From Heterodera schachtii (Eukaryota; Nematoda; Chromadorea; Rhabditida; Heteroderidae), in contig SIJG01000043.1 of NCBI GenBank assembly GCA_023374025.1, positions 1,004,683 to 1,068,682 of the forward strand: DNA of 64,000 bases. The letters run 5' to 3'. Each line of letters starts with the position of its first letter. The first letter of the stretch is position 1. This document shows positions 1 through 10,179 of the stretch, one piece after another. A program made the position numbers and the translations under genes. The notes below the pieces were generated by a model. The model did no database searches, had not been told where the DNA came from, and saw only the letters and a program-made list of their open reading frames with translations.

Positions 1-155
1 ACATTTTTGATAACCCGTTTTGTATCGACTGGCTCAACTCGTTTTTAGTGTCACTTATTTTTCCAAGTCGTTTTTTGGGCTGAAACATTAAAATCTAATT
101 CATATCGAAATTTTAGATATTTTAGTCGATTTCAATTGTTGAATAGTTTTATGAC

Positions 156-1319
156 TAGGGATGGGATTTTTAGGCAAAAGGCTATTTTTTCCTGAGCTCC
201 CCGTGGCCTGAAATGCACGAAAAATATGTTTTTTGGGATGTTGTTAAGCTACTTTTCGAGTTATAAGTGGCTATTTTCTAGGCTTTTATTTTTAGCGCAT
301 AAAAGCCTAAAAAATTGTGAAAGAACCTATTTTTGCCTATTTTGGGTTTTGCCCAAAATTTGTTAATAAAAGTGCAAGAAAAACGAAAAATACACCCCTA
401 AGAATCGCGGTCAGGGTCGTTTTCGTACGGCCGTTTTCGTACGGCAGGGGGTCGTTTTCGTACGAGTTGTGTACAAGCGTTAGACCGATGTAAAAAAAAG
501 CTTGAAAACTACTATAAGCAAATTTTATAATTTTAACTCCACACTCGTAAATTTTAATCGAAAATCATAAATTTAACAAAACGAAATACGAAAAAACAAT
601 TTTCATTACAAACTAAGGCCGTATCTCATAGTTTCGGGATACACCAGAGAGAAAATAATGTTTTCGGGATTGAAATTGGCATAATTGTGATCATTTGGGG
701 GACAACAGCGTATACGTTTTTTAGACTCACTTAGCCAAAAACACATAGGTTTGGCTGAAAAGCGGCGCCAATGCAAAAGTGCCGTCCGCTTAATTGTTTA
801 ATTTTGTTTTAATTACTTGCTGTTGGTTTTTGTAGTTATTAGAAACCTAATTTGGTCAAAACATTAAAAAGCATAATGTAACATTACTAATATGTATGAT
901 TTAAATGCAATTGTTTTATTTATTTTCGTTTTTTTTTTTGAATATCCTCGTACGAAAACGGCCGTACGAAAACGGCCGTACGAAAACGGCCCGTACGAAA
1001 ACGGCCTGGCCCGTAAGAATCGACCTAAAAAATCGACCCGAAAATTTTCAAAAATACACCCCTAAGAAATGAAAATTTTTCAAAAATTCATCTCCAAAAT
1101 TTATTTATTTATTTTATGACAGGAATGTGATTTAAAAATTAGCCTAATTTTTTTTTTTTTTACTTTTTTTTTGAATACATTTTGTAATTTTACACCCCTA
1201 AAAATGAGGGTTTTTAGTGACTACCTATTTTCCATTTTTTAGAGCCTATTTTTGGGGTTTTTTAGAGCCTAGAGCCTACTTATTTTGGCAGTTTTTAGAG
1301 CCTAAAAATCCCATCCCTA
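156..1319. mobile_element. hAT-like non-autonomous element (interrupted)
   Basis: The ends form a 20-bp terminal inverted repeat, TAGGGATGGGATTTTTAGGC on the left and its complement ending at 1319. The 8-bp direct repeat TTTATGAC lies immediately outside both ends (148-155 and 1320-1327). An 8-bp target duplication with a TAGGG-type terminus is characteristic of hAT transposons. No coding sequence is present. Without the insert at 408-1013 and its duplicated target the element is about 550 bp, so it is a MITE-sized derivative. Confidence 0.8.
408..1013. mobile_element. Mutator-like MITE nested in the hAT-like element
   Basis: The 9-bp repeat TAAGAATCG flanks it exactly (399-407 and 1014-1022). 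The ends match as inverted repeats (CGGTCAGGGTCGTTTTCGTACG against CGGGCCAGGCCGTTTTCGTACG, about 18 of 22). Just inside each end are two to four copies of a short unit containing GTTTTCGTACGGCC. A 9-bp duplication is typical of MULE elements. The interior is AT-rich and non-coding. It inserted after the surrounding hAT-like element. Confidence 0.7.
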
Positions 1320-1954
1320 TTTATGACACAAATTTACGAAATTAGTAAACGAATTTTCAAAATTTTAAGAACTCAATTTTTGACTAGAAAGCTGTTCCGG
1401 AGGTTTTCAGGGTTGCTGAATGTCAAATGACTTTAAATGACCTTCTATGACATGTTCTACACTTTGTTTGAAGCTTCTAGATCGCATTTTTTTGTGACTT
1501 TTTTATACTTTTTGAGATTTTTATGACTCTTTTGCGTTTTTATGACTTTTTTCACTTTTTAAGGCAAAATTTTGACTTTGAGCGAAGAAAATTCCGAAAA
1601 ATAAGTTTACCTTCGAGACGGTACCGGAATTTCCTATACCATTAGGACTCAAAAGGCGCGACTGAAAAAATAATACCGATTTCATTGAGGAAAGTTGCAT
1701 TTGCTGAAGGCGACATGAAGTTTGGGCACCGGGAAGTTTGGGCACCAGAAATTTGGGCACCGGGAAGTTTGGGCACCAGAGGGAGTGTAAAACAAAATAA
1801 ATATAAAATGTTATATAAAACATTAAAATTTAGTAAAATTTTAACAATCCTTATGTTCAAAAATTTCTATGTTCTTGAAAATTAAAAAATTTATGTGTGG
1901 AAATCTGGCATCTTATTATTTAGTCAATTCTTACGGTTGTTTAAACGTATAGTT

Positions 1955-2201
1955 AAACGTGTGCTAGTTTCTGTTTGGACTTAGACCTGAACACCGGCTT
2001 AGTTGGGTCCGAAATAACAAGAGACCAGTCTAATTCTGTTTAAACTCATAAAATTTTAAGTCTTCGAACAGACCGAGCCTTGTAATGATACAAATAATAC
2101 ATATGTATGCATTGATATAGAATGAATGGTAATGAGTTTAGCAAAATAAGCATGCTTAATCGAGTGAATATTCGTTAAAAACTTTCTATTCCTAATTTGA
2201 T

Positions 2202-2203
<2 letters not shown>
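1955..2203 (+). repeat. 249-bp direct repeat, left copy
   Basis: By eye it is identical in sequence and length to 5804-6052. It ends in ...TTTGATTA immediately before a 30-base T run, which is the retroelement poly(A) tail on the minus strand. The simplest reading is a target-site duplication of unusual length. Confidence 0.9.
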
Positions 2204-2237
<34 letters not shown>

Positions 2238-2467
2238 TAAAAAAGTCATCAGAAGGGCAAAAACCACTTACTCTGACGACTATCAGATAAATGTGTCGTA
2301 GAGTAAGTGATAAAATAAAATATATGAATGATCACAAGAATTTAAAAAGACAAAAATATGTGAAAATAAATAAAAAATAATTTGAGGTCAAAGTCAAAAG
2401 GGGTCGGAACATAATAATGTGCCAAATCACTTATGATTTTATTTCTGTTCTAGCTTTTCCGGTTTTA

Positions 2468-5325
2468 TTACCCTAGTGAAGTTTTAAGTTTTGTTTTAAA
2501 TTGATTTAAAGAGTTTGTTTTTATTAATTCTTTATCGAGTTGATTCCACAATTTAGTTACCCTCCCAGCAAAGGGAATGAATTTTTTGCCTAGTTTATAT
2601 TTTGTGTTAAATCTGTAGAAGGGGATGTTAAAGCGTGTCGATGGATTAAAAATTGAAAACAGTTTCAGATCTGTTCGGCCATAAACAATTTTATGCGCCA
2701 TGAACAGATCAAACAGCTTTCGCCTATTCTCAAGTGTTGGCAGTTGCAGGTATTCTAATCGATTTTGGTATGGAATTGGTGGAAGGCTGCATTTAAAAAA
2801 TACCCTTTTGGTGAAATATTTTTGACACTTTTCGATTTTTTTAATATTTTTTTGAAGAGACGGATTCCAAACCTCCGGAGCGTATTCCAATAAAGGCCTA
2901 ATATAAGTTTTATATAACGTAATCCAAATCTTAGACGATTTGGATTTAATTATTCTAAACAAGGAACGCATACGTAAATACGCATTCCTTGTTATTTGGT
3001 TTACATGATCAGAAAAATGTAATTTATTATCAATGTTTACTCCTAAATCCCTAATTGTATCCACTGCATTAATTGTATTTCCATCAAATTTATATGTTTC
3101 TTTTGGGTTTTTTGAACCCAAATATAATATAAAAGTTTTTTGAATTGAAACTTTTATTTGCCATTTATTTGCCCATTCGAATAAATCATGCAAAGCTTTA
3201 TGCATAATTTCTAAGTCGGATCTTGCTTTATAGCATATATACATTTTAACATCATCAGCATATAATTTTATTTTCACTCCTGATGGCAAAACATCAGGAA
3301 GATCGTTAATATAAATCAAAAATAATAAAGGGCCCAGGACTGAGCCCTGGGGGACGCCAGAGGTAACTTTTTTACTTGAGGATAAAGAATCCCCAATTTT
3401 AACTCGAAAAGTCCTATTACTCAAAAAGCACTTTATCCACATTAAAAGTTTGCCCTTTATACCAATTTTTTCCAATTTGTATAAAAGTAAATTATGGGGC
3501 ACTGAGTCAAATGCTTTTTGAAAATCAATGTAAATACAGTCAACATTTTTTCCATTTATAATTGCCTCGTACCAATCCTCCACAACTGTTATTAGTTGAC
3601 TCGTTGTAGACCTATTTCTAACAAAACCAAATTGAAATTCCGAAATTTTTTTGTTTTTTAGTAGAAAATTGTAAATATTTTGGCTAAGAATTCTTTCCAT
3701 AACCCTGCAAAGTGAGCAGGTTAGAGAAATAGGCCTATAATTTTCAGGATTAAATTTATCCCCTTTTTTGAAAAGAGGAAAAACTATTGATTCCTTCCAA
3801 ATATCTGGAAGAGAACCAGAATCTAAAGAAATCCTGAATAGGTCAGTAATAACAGTTGCCAATGAAGAATGGCAGTTTTTCAATATTTTATAGCTAATAT
3901 TATCCGGGGAGGTCCCGTTTTTATTCGGGAGTTTTTTCAAGAGTTTTTGTGTCTCGATGATGTTAAAGTCTATATCTGATATAAAGCATTGATTAGCACA
4001 AGTTTTACCCAGGCTATAACAGCCTGGGTCATCTTCAGAATTATTAAACGAATTTACAAATAAATTGGCAAATAATTCACATTTTTCTGCACCATCATGA
4101 TAGCATTTGTTTTCAAAAACTAAATTAGGTATTTCAAAGGGATTAACATCGTATTTTTGTATGTATTTAAAAATGGAATTTCTTCCCTTTGAAATAGCCT
4201 TTTTTTCAATTTGAGAATGAAATTTATTTGTTTGTATTTTTATGTGTAAGCTAATGCTATCATAAAGTGGCTTTTTCGTTCGGTCAGTCTTACATTGCCT
4301 ATATAGTTTGGCTTTCTCTTTGATGGAGGCCAATAAATGCGCTGGATATTTAGGGGTCATATCTTTTTTGTTAATTCTTTTCATTGGAATACACTCGTTT
4401 AAGGTTTCTAGCAGTGTTTTATTAAAGGTGTTGTATTTTTCGGTTACACTAAAATGCTCATTAGATAAAGCGCTAATTCTAGAAGAAACCATAATGTTAA
4501 AAAGAGACACATTCGACGGAAAAAACCGCCGAGTGTAAAAGAATTTTATTTTTTGTAGTGTTTTTGGAATAGTCAATGTGAAAATTTGCGCTAAATGATC
4601 AGAGGAAAAAACACCACCTTCAATAGTACATTGCTTTACAATTTGATCATTCGCTGGTAAAATTAAGTCTAACCACGAATTTTCCCTTGTGGGTCCATTC
4701 GTGGCATTGAAAAAAGAAAGTTTACTAAAAAAGTGACAAAAAATTTCACCAATTTACTCATAGAAATGGGCTGCCCTTCCTTCCATACCAGGTCCTTATT
4801 CGGGAAATTAAAATCACCTAACACAACACAATTGTGGCAATAAAATGTTTCTAAAAATTTAAAAAGTTCCTTGGTTTGTCTATGTGTTGTCTTAGGTGGC
4901 CGGTAAACAAGCACAAATGTAATTGATTTTAGTTTTTGTAATTGAAAAACCAAAATTTCGCAATTATATTTTGTTTCAGAAAATTTAATAAAAAACTCAA
5001 TTTCTTTCTTAATTAAAACACCGCAACCACCCCCACGCGTTAATTTTTGAGATTTTCTATGACAAAAAATAAAGTTATAGTTTTCGATAATCCATGGACT
5101 AAAGAGGATTGGGGTTTCCTCCTTTGTCCATGTTTCAGTTAACAGAAAAATTTCTATGTTTTTATTTACCAAATTTAAGGAAATTTCATCAATTTTGTTG
5201 TAAAGTGATCTTATATTAATTAAGCAGGCTTTAACTTCCCCTATTTTCGGTATTGGGTTATTGGGTTTAACATGTTTAAAACCGGAAAAGCTATTACTAT
5301 TTTGTGTGAAATATTTATTGTTCAA
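2468..5325 (-). pseudogene. Retrotransposon ORF2 (endonuclease-reverse transcriptase), frameshifted
   Basis: The first part (down to about 4740) holds the APE-type endonuclease: INIRSL, TETW, VYRPP and GDFN motifs. One frameshift near 4740-4760 then moves the frame; the remaining endonuclease, including a SSDHL motif, and the whole reverse transcriptase continue to 2468. RT motifs visible are the palm-1 DFQKAFDSV, the GVPQGSVLGPLLF block and the catalytic LYADDVK. Later residues form the thumb and a C-terminal region shared with the second copy. No direct start codon is obvious, since the frame is continuous with ORF1 through a TGA. A single shift makes this copy inactive unless it is a sequence error. 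Confidence 0.85.
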
Positions 5326-5343
5326 AAGTGATTTGGTGGAGAG

Positions 5344-5778
5344 TCAATTATTTTTACGAAAATTGGGAACCTCCGATCTCTTGACAATGCTTCCCGCGTA
5401 GATGATCCAGTCCGCGTTTGGTTCAGCCTTTCTTTTTTCGGTGCACTCCTTTTGCATCGCTTTGCGCTCCTCCAGTTCCGCTGGGCTCAGCGATGGCCGG
5501 ATGTTCACTGTGTTCCACTTCCCATTTTGCTTCAGTTGTGTCCTTTTTTTGTTCCATTCCGCCAGCAGCTGCCTTTGGAATTTTGAGGCTGGGAGAATGA
5601 CTTTGATTAAGCGCGGGCGGTGACCTGAACCGGCTTGGTAAGGAGGACCCATTCGATAACTGATCAATGGGCACTCGACGCCAAGCTCGTCGAGTACGTG
5701 CGACAATTCGGTCCGGTCGGCAGCGACTCGCTCCGATGGTTTGTCCCCGACCGGTTCGGGCATGCCTTGCACCACCAC
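5344..5778 (-). CDS. Retrotransposon ORF1, 5'-truncated
   Basis: A 144-codon open frame remains at the truncated 5' end of the element. Its C-terminal half shares a pattern with ORF1 of the second element (26323-27054): a segment with RPSLS, then an ER/KR-rich stretch, then DWIIYAG against DYIVYAG. It is likely the nucleic-acid-binding ORF1 protein needed for retrotransposition; that role is inferred from position. The frame ends in TGA and reopens immediately in the same frame as ORF2, six codons before the first listed ORF2 start. The N-terminal portion is missing, so the copy cannot make complete ORF1. Confidence 0.7.
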   Translation of the reverse strand: MVVQGMPEPVGDKPSERVAADRTELSHVLDELGVECPLISYRMGPPYQAGSGHRPRLIKVILPASKFQRQLLAEWNKKRTQLKQNGKWNTVNIRPSLSPAELEERKAMQKECTEKRKAEPNADWIIYAGSIVKRSEVPNFRKNN

Positions 5779-6433
5779 ACTTCGGCGCCGCTCGTGATCC
5801 TGAAAACGTGTGCTAGTTTCTGTTTGGACTTAGACCTGAACACCGGCTTAGTTGGGTCCGAAATAACAAGAGACCAGTCTAATTCTGTTTAAACTCATAA
5901 AATTTTAAGTCTTCGAACAGACCGAGCCTTGTAATGATACAAATAATACATATGTATGCATTGATATAGAATGAATGGTAATGAGTTTAGCAAAATAAGC
6001 ATGCTTAATCGAGTGAATATTCGTTAAAAACTTTCTATTCCTAATTTGATTAAATAATTAGATGGTTGCAATTTATAGACAAATAAAAATATTTTTATTT
6101 TTTATCCTTAATTTGGTGCCCAAACTTCCCGGTGCCCAAACTTCCGCCCCCCTTGCTGAACACTACAAAATTTGCAGAAGAAAAAATACGTATTAGTATA
6201 AAAGGAACCAAATTCGGCCATTGTCCTCACTTTTATTCATTTTCATTTCACTTTCCTCCTTTTCTGGGCAACGACGCAGCAGCCGAAACAACCGACGCAG
6301 AAGTGAGCGCAACGGCACCAGTCAAACGGCACAGTGACAACACCATTATTCATCATCAGCAACAGCAACAGCAGCGACGCATGGGCCAAATGTGGGGAAG
6401 AGAGCTTATCTTCTTTTCGAAAGATAATGATGG

Positions 6434-7687
6434 ATGACTCCTTTTTTCAGCAATCTCCGCGACGACGTTTGGTTGGACACATTGGCATGGATCAATCGTG
6501 GAGAAGTCGGCATGAAGTTCGCGCTGGTCAATGCTCGGTTCAACACTTTGGTGGACAGGCATTACGAGCAGAGGAAGTGGTGCTTCGGCGAGTTTCACAT
6601 CTGTGAGCGGCTGACGGAAGAATCGGGCGCAGAAATCATGACATCGATCGACGGCTCCGACTTCAGCACGTTTCCATTGCCCACCACTCCGTTGCCGGAC
6701 AGTGTCGTCGGCTTCCGATCAATCTCCATTTGGTGGCCATTTGCTTTCCAAATTGACCTTAAAAACATTTGCTTCCTTTCTGCAGGTACATCAACGAAGA
6801 GGTCATCAATTTTCTGTGCACAATTCGCCGTCTCCTCGCCGAAGACATTGCGCTGGAATTTTCCACTCACTTCACGGAATATCGCAGTTGGAAAGTGATG
6901 GCACGACACATTTGGCCGCTGTTGCGAGATGGGATCAGCACTTTGTTCCTGAAGAAGTGTGACTTGGCCATGCTCCGTAAACACGTGTCGCCCACCGTGC
7001 TGTTCGACTGTGCCGGCCTGCACCGAATCCACACGCAAATGCTGCCCGAGTATTCGTCTGCTGTCGATGAAGAGAATGCTGATGTTGACCCGACATGCCG
7101 TGAATTGTACACGTGGGTTCACACGCCGCGCGAGGAAGGGCACGGACCGGTGTCACTGAAGCTGAACAAATGGAAGGAAGGCAAATGGGACGACTTTATG
7201 AACAACTTGTTCAAGGTGGTGCTGGTGCATCTTTAAATCCACTATTTTTATCATTTCCCCAAAGTTTCAGTCCTTCATCACGGCTGCGTTCCCGGTCAAT
7301 TACATGGTCGTCTCGTTGTTGCCCTTCAGCTTCAAGGAGAGTGCCCAAATGGAGAACCATCAGACGCAAGAACGGCTGTCCATGTCAAGTCGCGTTTACA
7401 AAGTGAAGAATGGTGGCGGAGCATTAAAAACGAAAGTGGCGGTTGTACGCTTCCCGATGGATTTCGATGATGAACAGTTTGAAGCTTGGCGGCGCATTTC
7501 GAAGATTACGGACGAAGATGTTCCTCGCAATTTGGTCCACATTGGCTTCAACGACAACGAAATTGGGTGAGTTAATGGACGGGGCGGGGAATCGGTCCGA
7601 TTCGATTCGTACGTAATCTTTTCTTTCTTTGTTTTCAGGGAATTGCCATGTGCCGCTGCATCCGAATTGAGAACCAAATCGTTGTGA
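6434..7687 (+). CDS. F-box-like protein of a cyst-nematode family
   Basis: Four exons (6434-6732, 6786-7215, 7271-7566, 7639-7687) join in frame with GT-AG boundaries to give 357 residues. Residues about 5-45 contain DDVWLDTLAWINR...FALVNARFNTLVDRHY, an F-box-like helix set as in SCF adaptor proteins. The rest (RRLL, LLRDGI, HVSPTVLFDCAGLHRI, WVHTPRE) matches a large lineage-specific family that I recall from Globodera/Heterodera with no settled function. No signal peptide is seen, so it is probably intracellular. I chose the ATG at 6434 because it sits directly before the domain; an upstream exon is possible. A TIR/retroelement composite ends about 280 bp upstream. Confidence 0.75.
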
Positions 7688-7689
7688 GG

Positions 7690-8630
7690 AGGCAATTCAA
7701 GCAGAGAAAGCCACGCGAAGAGAATTGATCAATCATTTCATAAATTGTTTCCCCAATAAAATAAGAGAATCTGTGCCACTTAATTGTGCCTTCGTATTGT
7801 TCGCTATGTATTGTCTTGTCGTGTCACTATTGTATATTTCAAATATTCGTTCTGTCTGTTTTACAAAATGCAATTTATTTATTGAAATAAATTTAAAAAA
7901 CTCATACGCTCCGTAATTGTGTTTAGGTAGGCGGTAGAATCCTGGGCAATCGCCTAGATCATTGGTCCAACAAAAAAGGGAAAAAATCAAAATAAAGCAA
8001 TTTTAAGGGTAGTTTAAGGCGCACTGAGTAAGAATCTGACCTTATTTTTGCATAGCTTCGAACCCCTAATCGCCGGATCCTGTTTATTACGGGTTTTTGG
8101 AAAAACATGCCTTATTTGTTAATCTTTTTTCGAAAATCCACTGTAAAAAAGACAGGGTTTGGATTGGTTTGAAACCTTAATTACTTAAATGAATGTTTGG
8201 CTAAAAATGAGGGTTAGCAAAAGCCTATTGAATCGAAGTCGACATTTTAGTCAACCGAACCAAAACTGAAAGTAACAGCCAATTTCCAAAGAAAAAGATT
8301 TATGGATTTACAAAATTAACAAAATTTAAGCACGACAAAAATATTTTAAAATAAAATAGGTATTAAAAGTATTTCACTGTTTTTGGTTTTTCACTTCTCA
8401 TTTTTGATGCTTTTCCTTCCCCCGTGGTACCGATTAGGCTTTTCTCCTGCCATGGCATAATTTTGGACACAGGCGCAAGAGCATTACGTAACTGAGACAC
8501 TCGTGGCGCAAACCGTTGACCGTTCCCAACAACAAATGCTGCCGAACTGCTCGAGTCTATCTACGAAACTCTGTTAACAGCACAATTCGTACACTTCCAC
8601 AGTGAAGACTGTGCCTTTAACGCTTCGCGG
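7690..8630. other. Intergenic, no gene seen
   Basis: AATAAA at about 7755, shortly after the F-box-like stop codon, could serve as its poly(A) signal. The remainder is AT-rich and I see no supportable coding exon or repeat. Confidence 0.5.
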
Positions 8631-8639
8631 TGCTCAACG

Positions 8640-10147
8640 CTTGAAAAAAGGACTGAAATAATTAGCCGAATTATGCAATTTGTGTATAATAATCACCTGA
8701 ACACCTACAGCACCGGGGTGGTCAAAACCATGGCGACGTAAGCGAAATTTGTGCTCAAATTTACGATAAGAAAGCCGTTGAAAGAGCTGGACCAAATGCC
8801 AAAAAAGGGCGTAAGAGTGAGCCGAAGAGAAATGCTTAGACCCCAGCCAAACAGTTCGAGCAGTAGCAGAACGAACAGACAACGAACCAACGATTCTACA
8901 ATTATGCATTTGTAAGGAAGAAGCTGACTGGGCGGTTAAAACGCGGAAAGCTGCCTCAGTAGCTTAATGGTAGAGCTGCCCACGGAAAAGGTGCATGAGT
9001 GGGTTCGATTCCCACCCGCCGAGGTTTAACATTTTGCCCATTTCTTATTCATTCAAAATGTAAAAAATAGGAAAAAAAGACATTTTGGACCTTGGAGAAT
9101 TTGTTGTTGTTTTTGACAATGCCCAAATGGCCACGTAAAGGCAAATTGAGGCCAAATTCATCAGCAAAATCAAAAGGGTGAAGAAGGAGGCGTCCACATT
9201 TGGGCCAATCGCACAAATCACTTCTCTGAGAACAAAACATTTGACAATTAATTCGCGAAATTCTTTTTTCTTAACTCACAATTTTCAGTTCTAAGTTGCT
9301 TTTTCAGCTGTTTGCCTGATCAATCAAATAGGATTCGATCAGAATTGCACTTTAATTTAGTGATTTTTAGTTTGCTCTTCCGTGGTGTTTGATCCAATAA
9401 AATAAAACGCGGCATATTTCGCTCTGCCCGATCAGTTTGCGCTGTGCCCTTTCTCACTGATTTGGGTTGTCCAATGCCGTCTTTGCGTCCTGCGCGAACA
9501 CATAAAGGCCAAGCGCAGCGCAAATGACGACGTTCGCGGCCAAAAAGCGGCGTTTGTTACGCATTTTGTATCAAATTAGGAAGCGAATGGCCGTGAAACG
9601 TTCCAAAGCAATGAAAAAAGTGAGGGGAAAAGCGGCGAAAGAGCAGAAAATGGGCACCATTTGGAGCAGAAAGCAATCGCCGTAGGGAATGAACGGACGG
9701 CCGAAAAGACAACAGAAAAAGGGGACGAAAAAGTTGGACGCAGGAGCAAGCGGCGTAGAGGGCGAGCAGTACGTTGCAGTTGGAGTGCAGGGACCTGATC
9801 AGCGGAACGGACATCAGTGAAAGAGTGATCAGACCAAAAAAACAAACAATGGAAATCTTTCCGATCAGTCCGAAATGGGTCGAGAAATAATCAGTCAACC
9901 AAAAAATGTGAAAATCATGAAAAAGGATTATGACTAGATGATCACGGTCATCGTTTCAGCTTTCTTACGTAATAAATGCTAATTGGAATTGCACCAACTT
10001 TCGCTTAACAGTCGCCCAGACGAAGTTCGTCCCGAGAAAAATTGGAATGCCGGCGGTCGTCGTTTTGGCGCCGAACAATGCGATGAGCAACAAAGAACGG
10101 TCAGCGTAGTGGAATGCTTGGTAAACTTCACTTTGATTGGAAGACAT
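8640..10147 (-). pseudogene. 7TM chemoreceptor (srsx-like), decayed
   Basis: Six hydrophobic segments read in order on the minus strand: a first exon with LLLIALFGAK...GIPIFLGTN (10147-9965); SNCNVLLALYAAC for TM2; FIPYGDCFLLQMVPIF and the ERF motif at the end of TM3 (about 9640-9600); FLAANVVICAALGLYVF for TM4; ASFFTLLILLMNLASICLYV for TM5; and ELFGWGLSISL with LSTNFAYVAMVLTTPVL for TM6-7 (8890-8705). The layout fits nematode srsx-type G-protein-coupled receptors. At least one frameshift (near a T run at 9745) and one in-frame TGA just after the ERF motif interrupt it, so I call it a pseudogene. Exon borders are uncertain. Confidence 0.55.
8953..9025 (+). pseudogene. tRNA-like sequence with A and B boxes
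   Basis: An A box (TAGCTTAATGG) and a perfect B box (GGTTCGATTCC) are correctly spaced. The D stem and the T stem (GTGGG/CCCAC) form. The anticodon arm pairs poorly and lacks a T before the anticodon, and three extra bases separate the T stem from the acceptor strand. It is therefore a degraded tRNA gene or a tRNA-derived repeat rather than a working tRNA. It lies antisense in the presumed TM5-TM6 intron of the chemoreceptor relic. Confidence 0.5.
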
Positions 10148-10179
10148 TTCCTAATCACTTTTTTGCATTGTCACTGATC

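Larger units (their letters stand above)
2204..5803 (-). mobile_element. Non-LTR retrotransposon, 5'-truncated copy (CR1/Jockey-like)
   Basis: Reading the minus strand, the element starts inside ORF1 and continues through an APE-type endonuclease and reverse transcriptase ORF2. It ends in a 3'UTR of about 250 bases and a 30-base poly(A) tail (the T run at 2204-2233). Identical 249-bp repeats bound it on both sides. It resembles the element at 23.3-27.1 kb in architecture but differs clearly in sequence, so it is a separate family member. Assignment to the CR1/Jockey group rests on APE endonuclease plus RT layout only. Confidence 0.85.
1709..6152. mobile_element. TIR element hosting a retrotransposon
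   Basis: Inverted termini carry repeated units of GAAGTTTGGGCACCGG: four units at 1717-1780 and two inverted units at 6115-6145. The 8-bp direct repeat TTGCTGAA lies outside both ends (1701-1708 and 6153-6160). The native content is non-coding. Most of the length is a later insertion: a non-LTR retrotransposon (2204-5803) plus one extra copy of its 249-bp target. Removing these leaves a MITE of roughly 600 bp. Its right edge lies about 280 bp upstream of the F-box-like start codon. Confidence 0.7.

Noticed and set aside
5402..5892. Plus-strand open frames opposite retrotransposon ORF1
   Set aside because: They are antisense to a conserved ORF1 block and have no domain.
8953..9025. Functional tRNA gene
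   Set aside because: The anticodon arm does not pair properly and the acceptor/T-stem spacing is wrong, despite good A and B boxes.
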